Of a stretch of 64,000 nt of DNA, positions 7,765 to 17,001 are shown one piece after another. The first letter of the stretch is position 1, and each line of letters begins with the position of its first letter. The stretch spans positions 176,370 to 240,369 of the forward strand of contig NZ_JROH01000001.1 of assembly GCF_000786205.1 (NCBI RefSeq), read 5' to 3'. The notes under the pieces were generated by a model that did no database searches, was not told where the DNA came from, and saw nothing but the letters and a program-made list of their open reading frames with translations. The position numbers and the translations under genes are program-made. Source of the stretch: Sphingomonas sp. 37zxx. Its GTDB lineage: Bacteria; Pseudomonadota; Alphaproteobacteria; Sphingomonadales; Sphingomonadaceae.

Positions 7765-9068
7765 GGACGGCCTTCAGCTTTTGCCGGCTTGCCGCGCAGC
7801 CACGCCAGTGCGCGCGGGATCGGGGCGTTGCGCTCCATCCAGGCCGAATAGTCGCGATAGGCGGGGTCGGCAGCCAGATGCCGCTCCTCGGTCTTGCCGC
7901 GCCAGTAATAGACGCCGCTGACCAGCCCCAGCAGGATGGTGTTGCGCGCGGCGTCGCTAAGGCTGTCGGTGGTGGTGAGGATCGGGATGGTCGACAGCCA
8001 CCAGAACAGATTTTTGGACAGATAAGCCGGGTGGCGAGTCCAGCGATAGGGGCCGTTGGTGATGATGCCGCGATGGGTGAGGTTCGAGAAGCGAAGCCCG
8101 AACGCGACCGTCGCCCAGGCGTAGATCAGCGTCAGCGCGACCAGCACCGCGCCGATCAGGCTCAGCAGCAGCGGGTGGCCGGCGAACCAATCGCTCCATT
8201 CGCCGCTGCCGGGGTGATAATCGAGCGGGCCGCCGGGGCTCATCAGGATGAACGGCGGGTAGCAGATCAGCGCCGCCACCCAGCCGCTGGCATAAGGGTT
8301 GGCGGTGCGGATATGCGCGTCGAGCGGCCGGAGCGTGAGCATATAGCCGACCGTGGCAAAGCCGACATCGATGACGAACATCAGCGTGATGAGCGCCATC
8401 GACAGCGCGACCGGGTCGGCCAGAACCTGCGTAAGGTCGAGGCGGATCAGCTGGCTATAACCGCCGGGCAGGACGCCGAGCATGAAGGGAAGGAAGAAGG
8501 CCTTCACTCCCCAGGATCGCAGATGGTTCCAGATCGCCGCGCGGTCGATCGCCTCGTCGAGGCCGATCGCCCATGCCCCCAGATGCCAGGTGCCGTCGCG
8601 CGGATCGGTGACGATCCGATCGGTGAAGAAGACATAGGGGATCGAGGCGAGGAACAGCCACGGGGCGGCGGCGGCGATGCATTCGATCGCGAAGACGAAG
8701 ATGCCGTCATGATAGAATCGCGCGGTGAAATAGATCAGCGCGATGCCGCCAAAGGTGATCCACAGCCCCGCCAGGCGCGTGAGGCTGATGTCGATGCTGT
8801 CGCGCCACGGACGTGGGCTGGCCCAATCGAGGCCGGTGGAGGGATTGCGATGCACCTTGTCGATCAGCAACGACCACAGGATCATCGGGATGCCGCACGC
8901 AAGCAGATTGACCAGCGCGCCATAGGGGCCGTCGAGCCCATGCCAACGCGCGAAGCCCAGCCACAGCGCCATGCCGGCCAGCCCCGCCATCCCGGTGCCG
9001 CTCGACACCGCCGATGCCGGGCGCGGATCGGCGGCGGCGTGGGGGGCAAGGGCGGCGGCGGGGTGCAT
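7761..9068 (-). CDS. Membrane methyltransferase, ICMT/PEMT-like
   Basis: 435 residues with about nine or ten hydrophobic segments. The last third holds the isoprenylcysteine/phosphatidylethanolamine methyltransferase signature: GIITNGPYRWTRHPAYLSKN, then a hydrophobic segment and EERHL, the usual SAM-binding pattern of this membrane family. The first 250 residues add further membrane helices without a motif I recognise, so the protein is longer than simple ICMT homologues (about 200). The substrate is unknown; lipid or isoprenoid methylation is an inference. The gene is convergent with gshA and divergent from the M61 peptidase gene. Confidence 0.75.
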   Translation of the reverse strand: MHPAAALAPHAAADPRPASAVSSGTGMAGLAGMALWLGFARWHGLDGPYGALVNLLACGIPMILWSLLIDKVHRNPSTGLDWASPRPWRDSIDISLTRLAGLWITFGGIALIYFTARFYHDGIFVFAIECIAAAAPWLFLASIPYVFFTDRIVTDPRDGTWHLGAWAIGLDEAIDRAAIWNHLRSWGVKAFFLPFMLGVLPGGYSQLIRLDLTQVLADPVALSMALITLMFVIDVGFATVGYMLTLRPLDAHIRTANPYASGWVAALICYPPFILMSPGGPLDYHPGSGEWSDWFAGHPLLLSLIGAVLVALTLIYAWATVAFGLRFSNLTHRGIITNGPYRWTRHPAYLSKNLFWWLSTIPILTTTDSLSDAARNTILLGLVSGVYYWRGKTEERHLAADPAYRDYSAWMERNAPIPRALAWLRGKPAKAEGRP

Positions 9069-9218
9069 CGGTCGGGGGTAGCGCGGGAATGGTAAGCAAC
9101 GGGTGAAGGGTGCGCGGTGGTGACCCTCTTCCGGCAGCGGGAGCGGGATTAAGCCTTTACCTTGCCCCGTCGGCCCGCTTTACTGGCGGTTGTCCATTTC
9201 CACCTTCCGAAAGCGCTT

Positions 9219-11141
9219 ATGCCCCGTAGCCTTGCGTTCGCTGCCCTGTTGCTCGCATCCACCGCCGCGTCGGCGCAGGTGCAGAACACTGCGCCCCAGC
9301 CGGTGCCGATCGAACAGACGGTGCCGACCGCGATGGACATCGCCTATCCCGGCGTCATCAAGCTCGACGTCGATGCGACCGACATCGAGCGCGCGATTTT
9401 TCGCGTCCAGGAAACGATCCCGGTCGTCGAATCGGGGCCGATGACGTTGCTGATGTCGCAATGGCTGCCGGGCAACCACGCGCCGCGCGGGCAGATCGAG
9501 AAGCTGGCCGGGCTGAAGATCATCGCGGGCGGCAAGCCGGTGCGCTGGACGCGCGATCTGGTGAATGCCTATGCCTTTCATATCGACGTGCCGAGCGGGG
9601 TGCGCGAGCTGAACCTGTCGTTCGAGTTCCTGTCGGCGAACAAGGGCGACCAGGGGCGGATCGTGATGACGCCTGCCATGCTGAACCTGCAATGGGAATC
9701 GGTCAGCCTGTATCCGGCGGGCTATTTCACGCGGCAAATCCCGATCCAGGCGACGGTGCGCTATCCGGCGGGCTGGACCGCCGCGTCTGGGCTGCCATCG
9801 ACGCGCAATGGCTCGACCTATGCCTATCAGCAGACCAGCTATGAAACCTTGCAGGATTCGCCGGTGTTCGCCGGGGCACATTACAAGGAATGGAAGCTTA
9901 GCGACCGCGTCGACCTGAACGTGTTTGCCGACACGCCCGAAGAACTGGCGGCCAAGCCCGAACATATCGCCGCGCACAGCCGGCTGATCGAGCAGGCGAT
10001 GAAGCTGTACGGCGCGCAGCATTACGACCGCTATGAATTCCTGCTGGCGATCACCGACAAGATGGGTGGCATCGGGCTTGAGCATCATCGCAGTTCGGAA
10101 AACGGCGTGACGCCGGGCTATTTCACCGAATGGGACAAGGGGCCGGGCCGCCGCAACCTGTTGCCGCACGAGCTGGTGCATAGCTGGAACGGCAAATATC
10201 GCCGCGGGGCCGACCTGTTCACCCCCGATTTCGCGACGCCGATGCGCAATTCGCTGTTGTGGGTATATGAAGGCCAGACTCAATTCTGGGGCTATGTGCT
10301 GCAGGCGCGATCGGGGATCGTCTCGAAACAGGACACGCTGGACATGCTGGCGTCGATCGGCGCGTCGCTCGATGCGCGGCCAGGGCGCGAGTGGCGGCCG
10401 GTGGGCGATACCGTCAACGACCCGATCATCTCGGCACGGAGGCCCAAGGGCTGGGTAAGCTGGCAGCGAAGCGAGGATTATTACAATGAAGGGCTGCTGA
10501 TCTGGCTTGAGGTCGATTCGATGCTTCGCCAGCAATCGGGCGGCAAGAAATCGATGGACGATTTCGCCAAGGCGTTTTTCGGCATGAACGATGGCGACTG
10601 GGGCGTGCTACCTTACACGTTCGAGGACGTGGCGACGACGCTGAACAGCGTGCAACCCTATGATTGGGCTGGCTTTCTGAACAAGCGGCTGACCGAATTG
10701 GGCGAGCGCGCGCCGCTGGGCGGGTTCGAGGCCAATGGCTATCGGATCATCTATACCGACGAGCCGACCGCGTTTCTGAAGACGCAGGAGGCAGCCGGCA
10801 CACTCGACCTGACCTATTCGCTTGGCATGGCGATCGGCAAGGAAGGCAAGGTTTCGAGCGTGAAGTGGGACGGCCCGGCATTCGGCGCCGACATCGATGT
10901 CGATACCGAGATCGTCGCGGTGAATGGCGCGAGCTATACCCCCGACCGGATCAAGGCGGCGGTGACCGCCAACAAGGGCGGCACCAACAAGGGCGGCCAG
11001 GCACCGGTGAAGCTGATGCTGAAGGACGGCGACGGCTTTCGCGAGGTGACGATCGATTATCGCGGTGGCTTGCGTTATCCGCGGCTGGAAAAAATCGGCA
11101 CCGGCCAGGGCGGGCTCGATCGGCTGCTGACGGCGCGCTGA
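9219..11141 (+). CDS. M61 family glycyl aminopeptidase-like metallopeptidase
   Basis: 640 residues from the ATG at 9219, which places a signal peptide (cut after about residue 19, TAASA) at the N-terminus; an upstream in-frame start would bury it. The zinc site is HELVH (His317 and His321) followed by SWNGKYRR and the downstream Glu in VYEGQTQFW, diagnostic of M61. An N-terminal beta domain precedes it and a PDZ-like domain (about 520-625) follows. The enzyme is predicted to be periplasmic and to degrade peptides with Gly or Ala at the N-terminus. It lies alone, divergent from the methyltransferase gene. Confidence 0.92.
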   Translation: MPRSLAFAALLLASTAASAQVQNTAPQPVPIEQTVPTAMDIAYPGVIKLDVDATDIERAIFRVQETIPVVESGPMTLLMSQWLPGNHAPRGQIEKLAGLKIIAGGKPVRWTRDLVNAYAFHIDVPSGVRELNLSFEFLSANKGDQGRIVMTPAMLNLQWESVSLYPAGYFTRQIPIQATVRYPAGWTAASGLPSTRNGSTYAYQQTSYETLQDSPVFAGAHYKEWKLSDRVDLNVFADTPEELAAKPEHIAAHSRLIEQAMKLYGAQHYDRYEFLLAITDKMGGIGLEHHRSSENGVTPGYFTEWDKGPGRRNLLPHELVHSWNGKYRRGADLFTPDFATPMRNSLLWVYEGQTQFWGYVLQARSGIVSKQDTLDMLASIGASLDARPGREWRPVGDTVNDPIISARRPKGWVSWQRSEDYYNEGLLIWLEVDSMLRQQSGGKKSMDDFAKAFFGMNDGDWGVLPYTFEDVATTLNSVQPYDWAGFLNKRLTELGERAPLGGFEANGYRIIYTDEPTAFLKTQEAAGTLDLTYSLGMAIGKEGKVSSVKWDGPAFGADIDVDTEIVAVNGASYTPDRIKAAVTANKGGTNKGGQAPVKLMLKDGDGFREVTIDYRGGLRYPRLEKIGTGQGGLDRLLTAR

Positions 11142-11220
11142 CCGCGACCTTCGTCGGCACTTGCCACCGTGCGCTTGTAGCAGCATGGGACATGTAGGCG
11201 GGATTGGGCGCGCGCCGTTG

Positions 11221-11232
11221 GTATCGCGATAC
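11221..11232. promoter_or_regulatory. Perfect 12-bp palindrome before ppa
   Basis: GTATCGCGATAC is identical on both strands and ends 19 bases before the ppa ATG. It could be an operator, but a palindrome of this length is not strong evidence by itself. Confidence 0.3.
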
Positions 11233-11251
11233 GGAAATAAGGAAGAATTGC

Positions 11252-11833
11252 ATGCGGATCGATATGGTGCCGGTTGGCAAGAACCCGCCGGACGACCTGA
11301 ACGTCATCATCGAGGTTCCCACCGGCGGCGAGCCGGTGAAATATGAGTTCGACAAGGCAAGCGGCGCATTGTTCGTCGATCGCATCCTGCACACGCCGAT
11401 GCGCTATCCGGCGAATTACGGCTTTGTCCCGCATACGCTCAGCCCCGATGGCGACCCGCTCGACGCGCTGGTGATCGCACGTTCGCCGTTCATTCCCGGC
11501 TGCGTCGTGCGCGCACGTCCGATCGCGGTGCTGAACCTCGAGGACGAGGCCGGCGGCGACGAGAAGCTGGTCTGCGTGCCGGTCGATTCGACCTTCCCTT
11601 ATTATTCCAACGTCTCCGAACGCGGCGACATGCCCGAAATCGTGTTCGAGCAGATCGAGCATTTCTTCACCCATTACAAAGACCTGGAAAAGAAGAAATG
11701 GGTCCGCGTCGGGGTGTGGGGCGATGCCGATGAGGCAAAGCGAGTCACCGTCGAGGCGATCGAACGCTATGAGGCGGCCAAGGCCAAGGGCCAGGAGCCG
11801 ATGAACCACGACGTGGCCGGCCGCGAGGGCTGA
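11252..11833 (+). CDS. ppa: Inorganic pyrophosphatase
   Basis: 193 residues. It hydrolyses pyrophosphate to phosphate in the cytosol and so pulls biosynthetic reactions forward. The family I pattern is clear: IEVPTGGEPVKYEFDK, YPANYGFVPHT, and the metal-binding DGDPLDALV (three Asp). The start at 11252 follows AAGGAAG about 6 bases upstream and gives the usual N-terminus; the frame continues 16 codons upstream without good support. A strong terminator follows. Confidence 0.96.
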   Translation: MRIDMVPVGKNPPDDLNVIIEVPTGGEPVKYEFDKASGALFVDRILHTPMRYPANYGFVPHTLSPDGDPLDALVIARSPFIPGCVVRARPIAVLNLEDEAGGDEKLVCVPVDSTFPYYSNVSERGDMPEIVFEQIEHFFTHYKDLEKKKWVRVGVWGDADEAKRVTVEAIERYEAAKAKGQEPMNHDVAGREG

Positions 11834-11858
11834 GCCGACCCGTTTTGCGGTTGTGAAC

Positions 11859-11893
11859 AACCCCGTCGGCGCGCAGGCACCGGCGGGGTTTTT
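11859..11893 (+). terminator. Terminator after ppa
   Basis: AACCCCGTCGG pairs with CCGGCGGGGTT (11 bp) around a 10-base loop and runs into TTTTT. The AA at the 5' side also allows function for the convergent EamA gene, which ends at 11904. Confidence 0.9.
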
Positions 11894-11903
11894 GCTTGCG
11901 GTG

Positions 11904-12806
11904 TCAGGCGATCGCGCTTTCGACGACGGGCTCGGCGATCGGCGGGCGGGCGCGGGCGGCGAGGATACAGCCCGCGACGATCAGCAATGTGCCAGCCAGC
12001 GTGGTCGCGGTGACGCGCTCGCCAAAGAACAGCCAGCCGCAGATCGCCGCCCAGACAAACGCGGTATATTCGACCGGGATCAGCAACTGCGCCTCGGCCC
12101 GCGCATAGGCCCATCCCATCGCGATCAGCGATGCCACCGCCAGCACGCTTGCGCCGATAATCGCGGGCCAGTCGGTCGCGCGCGGCCAATCGAGCAGCCA
12201 GGGGGCGGCAAGCGCCAGTATCGCGAGCACCGTCAGCGTCTGGAAAAAGCCGATCTCCATCGGGCCGGCGACCATCGCCTGTTTGCGCGCGAGGATGAGG
12301 TTATAGGCGAACAGCACCGCCGACAGCAGCACCGCCGCCACCCCCTTCAGCGCCGCCGGCTCATAGGCACCCGCCAGCCGCCCGGCCAGGATCACCGCGA
12401 CTCCGACAAGCGCGATGATCGACGACAGGATCGCCGCGCGCCCGATCGTCTCGCCCAGCAGGATCGCGGCGAGATAGAGCGCGATCAGCGGCGCGATGAA
12501 TGACAGCGCGATCGCCTCGGCAATCGGCAGGACGCTGATCGCATAGAAGAACAGCAGCGACATGGCGGCGACGACCACCCCGCGCTGGCCATGCAGCGCC
12601 AGCGCCGCGCGTCCCGGCAGGCGCGGGCGCGATACCCCCCAGGCGATGCCCGCGATCAACGCGCCGACCAGGTTGCGCCACGCCACCGCCGAATAGACGC
12701 CGATGCCGAGCACCAGCCCCTTCATCACGACATCCATCACCGAAAACATCGCAACGCCAAAGCAGGCGACGAGGAAAGCGGCGATAGCGGGGGTGGGGCG
12801 GGGCAT
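11904..12806 (-). CDS. EamA/DMT-family transporter
   Basis: 300 residues with ten predicted membrane helices in two five-helix EamA repeats (about 8-140 and 155-290). The first repeat holds the family-like VMKGL and WRNLVGALIAG region, and the second ends GWLFFGERVTATTLAGTLLIVAG. DMT transporters export metabolites, amino acids or drugs; the substrate cannot be read from sequence. The gene is separated from ppa by the shared terminator region and has no operon partner. Confidence 0.9.
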   Translation of the reverse strand: MPRPTPAIAAFLVACFGVAMFSVMDVVMKGLVLGIGVYSAVAWRNLVGALIAGIAWGVSRPRLPGRAALALHGQRGVVVAAMSLLFFYAISVLPIAEAIALSFIAPLIALYLAAILLGETIGRAAILSSIIALVGVAVILAGRLAGAYEPAALKGVAAVLLSAVLFAYNLILARKQAMVAGPMEIGFFQTLTVLAILALAAPWLLDWPRATDWPAIIGASVLAVASLIAMGWAYARAEAQLLIPVEYTAFVWAAICGWLFFGERVTATTLAGTLLIVAGCILAARARPPIAEPVVESAIA

Positions 12807-12945
12807 GGGGCGGGCTTAGCGGGGGTGTGGGGGTGGGGCCAGCGGCTCGAATATGTATAATCCGCCAACGGTCTGACCAGTCGGCTTTCCGCCAACCCTG
12901 CACGTTGGGGCACGCCGCCATGCCCCGATGAAATTCCGCTTTGGC

Positions 12946-14421
12946 TTAACTACCCTCCACACTGAATATTTCGCCATCAGCATCGACGATGTACATTTTC
13001 TCGGTCGCGCTCGCAGCGATCGCCACCGGGCGATCGATTGTGCCTTGATCGGGTACGAAATCGGCGGTGCGACGCTCTTGCACTGTCGTGCCAAGCGTGG
13101 TCCCCGCGCGGATCGACGCGACCGGCACGGCGAGGATCGCCCCGTCACGATCGGCGAAGATATATTGCTGGCGGAGCGATGCTATCGTGCTCGGCCCGAT
13201 TGCGCCGCCAATGATCCCTCGTCCCGGACGCGCGGCGGCACCGATTGGGTATTCGACGACCGGATCGGTAAGGCCATTCACGGCCCCCCCTCGGACCGTG
13301 CGCGTCGCTTCGCGGAAGGGCCATCCGAAATTCGTGATAGTGGTGCCATTGGATAGAAAGTTGATTTCGTCGGCGATCGATTCACCTTGGTCGGTGATCA
13401 GGAACCCGTCCTGAAACCGAGCGAACCCGTTGGGCTGATGCAGGCCGCTACCAACGGGGTTGACGAGGAAGAACTGTACCGTTGCACCTGCATAGGGATC
13501 CGGGTTCGCCGTGATCCGAAAAATCTTGCCGAGCCTCGAATTTGCATCCTGCGCGCTGCCCGCAGGATCGCCGCTTCCGCCAGCGTCGCCGGTGGCTGCG
13601 AACAGGGTGCCGTTAGCGGTATAGCCGAGCGATCCACCGCCTGCATATTGGGGGGCGTTGATCCCCAATATCAGGGACAAATTGTCAGGGTGCGTCGGAC
13701 CTGCCCGACTGCGCAGATATCGCTGAAGGACAAGAAAGCCGGTTTCCGTGGTGTGCATCACGAAGAACGTGCCCGTTGTAGCAAAATCAGGAGCCGCAGC
13801 GATTGCGGTTACGCCTACTCCACCAACATTCTCGACCTGCACCAGCAGCGATCTTCCGCCAGTTTGCGGATTGAGTTGGTATACCGCGCCAGATCGTTCG
13901 GCGATCAGTAACAGCGTGTCGCTTACCGCATCTATAGCGGCAGGACTATTGAATCCGCTGGCTACCCGGCGAACGGCAACCCCCTCCTTCGAATTGGTCA
14001 CGGTGACTCCAAGGGTGATAGTCGTCGTTATTCGACCGTCGCTGGCGACGATATCTACCCGGTAGACATTGTCACCATCGGCATCGCTGGGAAGATCGAA
14101 ATTGGGTGCAACCAGGAAAAACAACTGGCCGCCAGACGTGATCCGAAACCGCGAAGCATCAGACCCACCGCCGATCGAGTAACTGAGCGCGTCGCCATCG
14201 GCATCGGTTGCGACTGCCTGATAAAAGCTTGCCTCCGTGTTTTCGAGGGTATTTGCGGTCGCAGCCGAGGTGAAGGCTGGCGCGCGGTTCACAGGCGGCG
14301 GTGCCGGTGTTGGACTTGGTGTTGTGCTGCCGCCACCTCCGCAACCTGCCAGCAAACTGAAAACCAGAGCGCCGAGCGCTCCCGTGACCGCCCGCTTATT
14401 TCCGATCTGCCCTATCGCCAT
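12946..14421 (-). CDS. Lipoprotein with cadherin-like domain and glucose/sorbosone-dehydrogenase-like beta-propeller
   Basis: 491 residues from the ATG at 14421; the frame runs further upstream into ispG but without lipoprotein features. The N-terminus ends in a lipobox, LLAGC, so Cys becomes lipidated. A Gly/Pro linker leads into a cadherin-like domain (about 45-135: NRAPAFTS, DADGDALSYSI, DADGDNVYRVDI). The rest resembles the GSDH/PQQ-type propeller (LLIAERSGAVYQL, LGKIFRITANPDP, HQPNGFARF, DQGESIADEIN). Enzyme activity is not certain, and no PQQ genes are nearby. It probably acts at the envelope. Confidence 0.72.
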   Translation of the reverse strand: MAIGQIGNKRAVTGALGALVFSLLAGCGGGGSTTPSPTPAPPPVNRAPAFTSAATANTLENTEASFYQAVATDADGDALSYSIGGGSDASRFRITSGGQLFFLVAPNFDLPSDADGDNVYRVDIVASDGRITTTITLGVTVTNSKEGVAVRRVASGFNSPAAIDAVSDTLLLIAERSGAVYQLNPQTGGRSLLVQVENVGGVGVTAIAAAPDFATTGTFFVMHTTETGFLVLQRYLRSRAGPTHPDNLSLILGINAPQYAGGGSLGYTANGTLFAATGDAGGSGDPAGSAQDANSRLGKIFRITANPDPYAGATVQFFLVNPVGSGLHQPNGFARFQDGFLITDQGESIADEINFLSNGTTITNFGWPFREATRTVRGGAVNGLTDPVVEYPIGAAARPGRGIIGGAIGPSTIASLRQQYIFADRDGAILAVPVASIRAGTTLGTTVQERRTADFVPDQGTIDRPVAIAASATEKMYIVDADGEIFSVEGS

Positions 14422-14503
14422 GCCCCAATTTCCCCGCTTTCCTGAGACCTTGGCGGAATGATAGTGCGGGATCAAGGGGTTGCGTTGCGGGCCGAGTGAT
14501 CCC

Positions 14504-15628
14504 TCACGCCGCCACCACCGCCTTCGCCGCCTCGGCTGCCTCCAGTTCGGCTGCCTTAGCCTCGACCAGGCGGACGATGTGATCGACCATGCCTTCGTCC
14601 TGGACATGGTGGTCGGTGACGCCCGACAGATACACCATGTGTTTGCCATTGCCGCCGCCGGTGATGCCGATGTCGGTCTCGCGCGCTTCGCCGGGGCCGT
14701 TGACGACGCATCCCAGGACCGAGAGGCTCATCGGGGTGCGGATGTGCTGGAGGCGCTCTTCGAGCTTCTGGACGGTGCGGATCACGTCGAATCCTTGGCG
14801 CGAGCACGAGGGGCACGAAACGACGCGGACGCCGCGATTACGGATGCCAAGAGCCTTGAGGATTTCGAAGCCGACGCGGACTTCCTCCTCGGGCTCGGCC
14901 GATAGCGAGACGCGGATCGTGTCGCCGATGCCGTACCACAGCAGGCTGCCCATCCCGATCGCCGACTTGACGGTGCCGCCGACGAAGCCGCCCGCTTCGG
15001 TGATGCCCAAATGCAGCGGGCAATCGACGACTTCGGCGAGCTGCTGATAGGCGGCGACCGCCAGGAACAGGTCCGATGCCTTCACCGCCACCTTGAACTC
15101 GTGGAAGTCGTGGTCCTGGAGTAATTTGATATGGTCGAGCGCCGATTCGACCAAAGCCTCGGGGCAGGGCTCGCCATATTTCTCGAGCAGGTGGCGCTCG
15201 AGCGAGCCGCCATTGACGCCGATGCGGATCGCGCAGCCATTGGCCTTGGCAGCGCGCACGACTTCGGCGACGCGCGCGGGCGAACCGATATTGCCGGGGT
15301 TGATCCGCAGACAGGCAGCGCCGGCATCGGCGGCTTCGAGCGCGCGCTTATAGTGGAAATGAATGTCGGCAACGATCGGCACGCGCGCGGCGCGGACGAT
15401 CTGGCCCAAAGCGGCGGTGCTTTCGACATCGGGGCAGGACACGCGGATGATGTCGGCCCCCGCCTCCTCGCAGCGACGGATCTGCGCGATCGTCGCGGCG
15501 GCGTCGCTGGTCGGCGCGTTGGTCATGGTCTGGACGGTCACCGGCGCGTCGCCGCCGACGGGAACATTACCCACCATGATCTGCCGGCTGCGGCGGCGGG
15601 TGATGTCGCGCCATGGTCTGATCGACAT
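14504..15628 (-). CDS. ispG: 4-hydroxy-3-methylbut-2-enyl diphosphate synthase (flavodoxin/ferredoxin type)
   Basis: 374 residues. It catalyses the penultimate step of the MEP isoprenoid pathway, turning MEcPP into HMBPP with a [4Fe-4S] cluster. The N-terminal TIM barrel is visible ([34 protein letters not shown]). The cluster cysteines lie in SCPSCSR and [10 protein letters not shown] near the C-terminus, with the usual [10 protein letters not shown] segment. Length fits the short bacterial form without the plant insert. The last 25 residues are Ala-rich and not conserved. It is a stand-alone gene. Confidence 0.97.
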   Translation of the reverse strand: MSIRPWRDITRRRSRQIMVGNVPVGGDAPVTVQTMTNAPTSDAAATIAQIRRCEEAGADIIRVSCPDVESTAALGQIVRAARVPIVADIHFHYKRALEAADAGAACLRINPGNIGSPARVAEVVRAAKANGCAIRIGVNGGSLERHLLEKYGEPCPEALVESALDHIKLLQDHDFHEFKVAVKASDLFLAVAAYQQLAEVVDCPLHLGITEAGGFVGGTVKSAIGMGSLLWYGIGDTIRVSLSAEPEEEVRVGFEILKALGIRNRGVRVVSCPSCSRQGFDVIRTVQKLEERLQHIRTPMSLSVLGCVVNGPGEARETDIGITGGGNGKHMVYLSGVTDHHVQDEGMVDHIVRLVEAKAAELEAAEAAKAVVAA

Positions 15629-15722
15629 GAGAAATCTCGCTAACGGTTCGGTTACCTGGCACTGCCTATAGCGTCAGCAACCGCCGCACGAAAGCGCGCG
15701 TCCCCTATCGAAGGCCAGCCTA

Positions 15723-16997
15723 GTGCAGATGGAGGCGATTGCCGGGACCGACAAGCCGGCGGGGCAGCGCCATTATGGACTGGATTGGCTCCGCATCGCC
15801 GCCTTTGCGCTGTTGATCCTGTATCATATCGGCATGGTCTTTGCGCCCTGGCATTGGGTGATCGATACCCAGCGCAGCTATCCCGCGCTGATCGCGCCAA
15901 TGGCGGCGCTGACGCCGTGGCGGCTGGCGCTGTTGTTCGCGGTATCGGGCTATGCATCGCGGATGCTGTTGCTGCGATCGGACAGCGCGCGCGCCTTCGT
16001 GCGGTCGCGCAACTGGCGACTGCTGCTGCCGCTGGCGTTCGGCATGGTGATGCTGGTGCCGATCGAGATGTGGGTCCAGATCGTCGATCACGGCTATCCG
16101 GGCAGCTACTGGCATTTCTGGACGCGCGATTATTGGCGGGTCGGATCGTTCTGGGGCGAGCTGTTTCCCAGTTGGGAGCATCTGTGGTTCGTCGTGTATC
16201 TATGGGCCTATACGATGGTCGCGGTGGCGATGGGCGCGCTGGGGCGGGTGCCGGGGCCAAGACTGGTCGGCTGGCTGCTGCACGGCGGGCGGCTGTTATG
16301 GGTGCCGATCGCGGTGATGGGCATCGTGCGGCTGGCGCTGTTGTTCACCGTGCCCGAGCAACAGGGATTGTTCACCGACTGGCCGGGGCATGCGACGTTT
16401 TTCCCTAGCTTCCTGTTCGGCTTCACGCTGGCGGCGCAGCCTGCGCTGTGGGCGGGTGTCGATCGCCTTTGGAAGCCCGCGCTGGCAATCGCGGTGGCGG
16501 CCGGCGCGGTGGTGGTGGCGACCGAGCTTCGCTATCAGGGCGAAGCGGTGCCGCCGCATCTGGTGATGATGGCCGATCGCTTTGCGCGGGTGGCGATGGG
16601 TTGGGCGATGATCCTGGCGCTGTTCCACCTCGCCGATCGCTATTGGAACCGCGACCATCGCTGGCGCAAGAGGCTGGGTGAGGCGGTGTTTCCCTTTTAC
16701 CTGATCCACCACACCGCGATCGTGCTGATCGCGTGGGAGACGTTGGGGTGGGGGCTGTCACCCTGGGCCGAGTTCGCGCTGCTGCTGGGCGGGACGGTGG
16801 CGGCGTGTGTTGGCTTTTATCTGGTCGGGCGGCGCGTGCGCTGGCTGCGGCCGATAATTGGCCTGGCAAGTTCCTCCCCGGAACGGGAAGGGGGACCGCG
16901 TAGCGGTGGAGGGGGCTTTCCACGAGCAATGTCGCTTGTGGTGCCCCCCCTCCACCATGCTGCGCATGGTCCCCCTCCCCCTGCGGGGGAGGAATAA
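15723..16997 (+). CDS. Acyltransferase family 3 membrane protein with repeat-derived tail
   Basis: 424 residues. The N-terminal LDWLRIAAFALLILYHIGMVF with its conserved Arg and His, and about ten hydrophobic segments, place it in the Acyl_transf_3/OpgC-type family, which adds acyl groups to surface glycans or peptidoglycan; the substrate is unknown. The GTG at 15723 is used because GAAGG lies about 9 bases upstream; ATG at 15729 is an alternative. The last 42 or so residues (SSSPEREGG through the end) are encoded by the inverted repeat at 16871-16994 and do not look like native sequence. Confidence 0.82.
   Translation: MQMEAIAGTDKPAGQRHYGLDWLRIAAFALLILYHIGMVFAPWHWVIDTQRSYPALIAPMAALTPWRLALLFAVSGYASRMLLLRSDSARAFVRSRNWRLLLPLAFGMVMLVPIEMWVQIVDHGYPGSYWHFWTRDYWRVGSFWGELFPSWEHLWFVVYLWAYTMVAVAMGALGRVPGPRLVGWLLHGGRLLWVPIAVMGIVRLALLFTVPEQQGLFTDWPGHATFFPSFLFGFTLAAQPALWAGVDRLWKPALAIAVAAGAVVVATELRYQGEAVPPHLVMMADRFARVAMGWAMILALFHLADRYWNRDHRWRKRLGEAVFPFYLIHHTAIVLIAWETLGWGLSPWAEFALLLGGTVAACVGFYLVGRRVRWLRPIIGLASSSPEREGGPRSGGGGFPRAMSLVVPPLHHAAHGPPPPAGEE
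16871..16994. repeat. Long imperfect inverted repeat (family D)
   Basis: Arms at 16871-16915 and 16944-16994 pair as CCTCCCC/GGGGAGG, GGGGGACC/GGTCCCCC and GGTGGAGGGGG/CCCCCCTCCACC around a 28-base centre. It lies between two convergent genes, covers the acyltransferase stop and ends 8 bases from the murA stop. It may act as a bidirectional terminator. Confidence 0.82.
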
Positions 16998-17001
16998 GGG
17001 G

